A stretch of 36,034 bases of DNA from Endothia cerciana. Lineage: Eukaryota; Ascomycota; Sordariomycetes; Diaporthales; Cryphonectriaceae. Position numbers and translations under genes: made by a program. The stretch is taken from the NCBI GenBank assembly GCA_026119935.1, contig JALRMH010000096.1, forward strand, positions 1 through 36,034, given 5' to 3'. Under the pieces are notes generated by a model. It was not told the DNA's origin. It ran no database searches and was given only the letters and a program-made list of their open reading frames with translations. Positions 32,889-36,034 of the stretch are shown piece by piece. Position 1 is the first letter of the stretch. Every line of letters starts with the position of its first letter.

Positions 32889-32925
32889 GAACTCAGCGAC
32901 TTCTGCAGTCTAAGGTTATATCGAC

Positions 32926-32943
32926 AGGACTGCTTGCAGTCCT
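32926..32943. repeat. Inverted repeat in the spacer after module 1
   Basis: AGGACTGC and GCAGTCCT are exact complements around a TT loop (18 bases in all). Confidence 0.7.
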
Positions 32944-32992
32944 TATAGTCCTCTGATGATTGGCCGTGTAATGATGCACTGCCAAAGCCTGG

Positions 32993-33105
32993 TGTTATAA
33001 CCCATCCAACATGCAGGTCACGGAACAGGCCACGGACAACAAGGACCAGCTGCCAGGGAATCCAACAGTCAGCAGCATGATTATATAAGCAAGGGTTAGG
33101 GTTAC
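32993..33105. repeat. Direct repeat module, copy 2
   Basis: A second copy of the 113-base module, starting TGTTATAACCCATCC, with a few substitutions relative to copies 1 and 3. It ends in AAGGGTTAGGGTTAC and is followed by a 76-base spacer unrelated to the first spacer. Confidence 0.85.
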
Positions 33106-33130
33106 ACACTCGGCAAATCAGAATAGATAG

Positions 33131-33163
33131 CTTTGGATAGCTCGGGATAACTGCTATCCAAAG
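33131..33163. repeat. Inverted repeat in the spacer after module 2
   Basis: CTTTGGATAGC (33131-33141) and GCTATCCAAAG (33153-33163) are exact complements around an 11-base loop. Confidence 0.75.
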
Positions 33164-33181
33164 ATATCCAGATAGCTTGGG

Positions 33182-33294
33182 TGTTATGACCCATCCAACA
33201 TGCAGGTCACGAAACAGGTCAAGGACAACAAGGACAAGCCGATAAAGGCTCTAACAGCCAGCAGCATAATTACATAACCCAGGGTTAGGGTTAT
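33182..33294. repeat. Direct repeat module, copy 3
   Basis: Third copy, starting TGTTATGACCCATCC and ending CCCAGGGTTAGGGTTAT. It is the most diverged in the middle (ACAAGCCGATAAAGGC). It forms the left end of the LTR-like segment described separately. Confidence 0.85.
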
Positions 33295-33305
33295 AAAGGA
33301 TGCAC

Positions 33306-33372
33306 AGTCGATATAGTCGACTATCGACTCTATCGACTACTCGACGGAGTCGACTGTTGACTCTGTCGACTC
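33306..33372. repeat. Cluster of GTCGAC/TCGACT dyads
   Basis: Within 67 bases TCGAC or its complement occurs many times, including AGTCGATATAGTCGACTA and GGAGTCGACTGTTGACTC. The dyads overlap, so several alternative hairpins are possible. It is the spacer after module 3. Confidence 0.7.
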
Positions 33373-33843
33373 ACACTGAAGAGCAGGATATATAAGGACG
33401 GACATTTCCTATAGTCAGATAGATCTTATTAGTGCTCTTCAGTTGTTAATCTAAGTATTATTCCTACTCTCGGAATAGTAGCTCTAAAAGCAGTGAACAC
33501 TTGCACACAGCCCTTAGTTATATTTCTGTATTCAAGGCTTTTCTACTTTAACACTGCTTTTATTAGTATAAACCTTTTATATACTTAAGGAATCTCCGGA
33601 TTTGTCAGAACACCTATCATATAAGCCCGGCAGAGTTACAATGATATAGCGAGAACAGGCTGTCTGATTAATAGCTGCTAGGTGTCTATTAGTACAGAGA
33701 CTGATTCTTGCAGTGTGGAAAGAATCAGTATGCCGAGTCGCTAGCTATTTGAAGGGAAATAGCCTGCGCACTGCTAGCGCTGTTGTCCGCTAGTGCTATA
33801 GGCTACTAGCGCTGTTATTATAACAACTATCCCCCCCCTGCAA

Positions 33844-33865
33844 TAACACCTAGCCCTAGGTGTTA
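33844..33865. repeat. Inverted repeat beside the polypurine-like tract
   Basis: TAACACCTA (33844-33852) and TAGGTGTTA (33857-33865) are exact complements around GCCC. It sits a few bases inside the putative element. Confidence 0.6.
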
Positions 33866-34161
33866 GCGCTAAATATAGGTCTGCCCTACTAGCGCTGTTA
33901 TAATTGCTTTTCGCTGCCTATTCGTTTATAAAGACCTAGCGTGCTACTATCATCAAGGCGCGTAGGCTTCTCTTCTTTCCTTACTACTACAACCTCCTAA
34001 GATAAGTATTAATTACCTGCTGCTCCCTTTATATCCTTTGTATAGCGCTATAGTATCTCTAGTCCTGCTATTAGCTACACTCTTTATAGTCCCTAGCTAC
34101 GTTACTACGCCTTGTCGCCTGTTATTACTATACACTGCGCTGCTGTTTCGCCTGTGCTATA

Positions 34162-34377
34162 ATGCCTCTCTGTCGTATAACGCGTGCTGCCTACTTAAAG
34201 GCCTCTACTCGGGAGGACCCTCGGGTAGTCTCGCGCTTAGTATGCCTTAAGTATGCTACTATTACAGAGTATGAGTGTGTATCTATAGCTGAGGCGCTGC
34301 TATGCATCACCTGCTCTTTTCTGAACGCATTATCTGCAGCTTGCGATGTTTATTTATTTAATAATAAAGTCTGCTAG
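34162..34377 (+). pseudogene. Short open frame in decayed DNA, possible protein remnant
   Basis: A 71-residue frame (MPLCRITRAAYLKASTREDP start) in the less AT-rich part of the repeat block. It has six Cys scattered without a motif, several as TGC or TGT codons that could come from CGN arginine codons by C-to-T change. No family is recognised. It may be a remnant of an element protein or chance. Confidence 0.25.
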
Positions 34378-35326
34378 TAAGTAGGTTGTATATATTCTTT
34401 ATTTACCTTATATATTGCATTTAATATGCGTTTTAGCACTTTATTAATATATAGAGGACTTTATAGTATCTGTAAGCTTTTTTATAATTAAAAGCAGACT
34501 TTTAAAAAGAGTTTGCTTATATTACTATAAGTTTAATATATCTTTTTAATAATAAAGATTGCTTGCTAGTTGCTAAAGTTTAGTATTACTTTATTATTAT
34601 ATTTTTAGTATTTTACTTAGCTTATATATTTAAATAAGATCTGACTAATAATAAAAAGCTATTTATAAAAGCTTATTAGGCTTATATATAATTCTGTAAT
34701 TATTAGCTAAGTATTTAGCTGTAAAAGCTAGCGTTATAATGCAGTTTTAAAAATATAAATTATTATTAACTTTCTAATATTATTATAGCGTTTAATAAGC
34801 TAACTACTAATATAAAAAGCTACTTTTAATAAAACTATACTATTATTATTATATTTTAAACTTAGCAATACAAGCTATATTACTTAGTTAATTATAATAT
34901 TAAAGTATTATAATGCTTTAAAAAAGGTAGTTACTATTTATAAAAGCAATAAAGACCTGCTAGGTTTAACTTTAGAAGAGTAGATAGTAGCTAGTGCTAT
35001 TATACTAATATTAGTTTAGCTAGAGGCTCTTAATACCTTCTTGTTTAACCTTGTTTTAATTTATTAAGATAAGTTGTTTGCAGGTTAGCTATAAGCTAAG
35101 AGTAAAGAGGTTGCAAGTTGCTTAAGAGACAAAGATATAAATTGCTAAGAAAACAGGGTTAAGGAAGCAACCTAGCTAGAGTATAAATAAAAAGATATAG
35201 CATTTTAATAGCTAGTAGTAGCTAAGTAGGTAGATAAGCACTAAATAATAAAGAAGCTAGCTTTCCTAACTTAACTAATGCTAGTAATATATCTTTATAT
35301 CTTTTTTTAATTATTATAGCCTTGTT

Positions 35327-35348
35327 AGCAACTTATACGCAAGTTGCT
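35327..35348. repeat. Inverted repeat in AT-rich DNA
   Basis: AGCAACTT and AAGTTGCT are exact complements around ATACGC. A related GGTTGCAAGTTGCTTAAG lies at about 35108-35125. It might mark an end of an inserted element, but no matching partner is clear. Confidence 0.4.
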
Positions 35349-36034
35349 GTTCTGCAGGGCTTATTCTTTTTAAGTTATTACTAAAGGAATTGCTTTACTT
35401 TTTAAGAAGTATTCTCTAGATAGTTCTTAGGTTCTTAGATATTATACTCTAATAGCTATTCTGACTATTTAATAAAGTAATATATATTGCTGTTAAACAT
35501 CTAATAATCTACTACTTCTTCTACTTCTTATTCTTTATTATTAGTAAAGTCAGATATAGTTAATAAGTCTTAAAGGGCTTGACTTTATCAGGTCTTTTAT
35601 AATTTAAAAAGGGATATAAGGAAGATATTATAAAGCTATAAGTATTTTTTAAAAAGTATAATATAGTATACTTATATCCTGATGCGTTTTAATATTTTAA
35701 AAAGGCTTATAAACTAAAAGATTAACTTCTTTGATTTGCTTTTAAATTATAAATTCTAAGTTAATAGTTTAACTAAATTTTCTTTATTAAATTTAAATAG
35801 CTAGTATTTCTAATTATAATATTTAGTATGCAATTTTACTACTATTTGCTAGTATTCCTTTATCTTTTCTTAGACTACTTATAAGTATTTAATATATTTT
35901 TTTACTTTAAGTGCTTTTTTTTTTATAATATTATCTTTAATATTAAATTAAAAGTTTAAATTATATTTAAAAAGAACTTTTAATAGCATTATTTCTATAG
36001 TAATATTATAGCTATTATTAATAACTTATTATAT

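Larger units (their letters stand above)
33182..33825 (-). mobile_element. Candidate LTR of a minus-oriented retrotransposon
   Basis: The segment begins TGTTAT and ends ATAACA, the inverted TG..CA ends that LTRs carry, over 644 bases. Next to its right end, on the minus strand, is a polypurine-like GGGGGGGGATAG (33838-33827) directly before TGTTATAATAACA, which is where a 3' LTR should start. So the element would run right to left, with its interior at 33826 and beyond. A possible TATATAAAAGG lies on the minus strand near 33575-33585. The second LTR, target duplication and primer site are outside the window or not visible. If modules 1 and 2 belong to it, the LTR could extend to 32776. Confidence 0.45.
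33826..36034. mobile_element. AT-rich, RIP-like decayed repeat DNA (probable retrotransposon interior)
   Basis: From about 34380 the sequence becomes strongly AT-rich, full of TpA, with few CpA or TpG on either strand, and stop codons in all frames. This is the pattern repeat-induced point mutation leaves on repeated DNA. Between 33826 and 34380 composition is milder and includes repeated AGCGCT sites. No reverse transcriptase, integrase or transposase motif can be read. The block runs off the window edge. Confidence 0.6.

Noticed and set aside
32876..33293. True telomere
   Set aside because: Only about two TTAGGG-type units per module, embedded in other sequence and not at an end of a long array.
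32776..33294. CRISPR-like array (repeats with different spacers)
   Set aside because: The repeats are about 113 bp, only three, in nuclear fungal DNA, and begin with LTR-like ends. Not a CRISPR.

Overview
The window is nuclear DNA of a filamentous ascomycete (Pezizomycotina, most likely a Sordariomycete). The signs are short GT..AG introns, GC-rich genes of fungal type (ARF6-class GTPase, mediator kinase Ssn3/CDK8, Zn2Cys6 factor, Dcg1-like racemase), long pyrimidine-rich leaders, and an abrupt passage at the right end into AT-rich DNA that looks mutated by RIP. I do not name a species.

Layout. 849-2315 (+) is a cyclophilin-RRM protein (Cyp6/PPIL4 type). About 8.1 kb without a recognisable gene follows, up to a Zn2Cys6 transcription factor in three exons (10462-12499, +). 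After 3 kb without a gene comes mannose-6-phosphate isomerase (minus, two exons, 15559-16992). It is divergent from SGF29, the SAGA histone-mark reader (18799-20106, +). Then come an ARF6/ArfB-class GTPase (+, three exons, 22071-22821), the mediator kinase Ssn3/CDK8 (minus, 23924-26433, first exon inferred), ARP2 of the Arp2/3 complex (minus, three exons, 27569-28997), a Dcg1/hydantoin-racemase family protein (+, two exons, 29706-30624) and an MFS sugar-transporter-like protein (minus, two exons, 30787-32392).

Right end. From 32776 the DNA is repetitive. A module of about 113 bp occurs three times as direct copies, each carrying a telomere-like AGGGTTAGGGTTA and each followed by a different spacer rich in dyad symmetry. 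The last copy opens a segment that starts TGTTAT and ends ATAACA (33182-33825). Next to it lies a polypurine-like tract on the minus strand, so it resembles the LTR of a minus-oriented retrotransposon whose interior (to 36034) is AT-rich and depleted of CpA/TpG, as RIP leaves it.

How the genes relate. They do not form one pathway or cluster. They are housekeeping and regulatory genes: two chromatin/transcription co-regulators (SGF29, Ssn3), two membrane-traffic/actin genes (ArfB, ARP2), mannose metabolism, a possible ureide or amino-acid racemase and a transporter. The least explained parts are the 8 kb desert before the transcription factor, the 32.8-33.4 kb module array, and the many G/C homopolymers and pentanucleotide repeats between genes. 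Exon joins were read by eye from splice consensus and frame; no alignment or transcript data were available.
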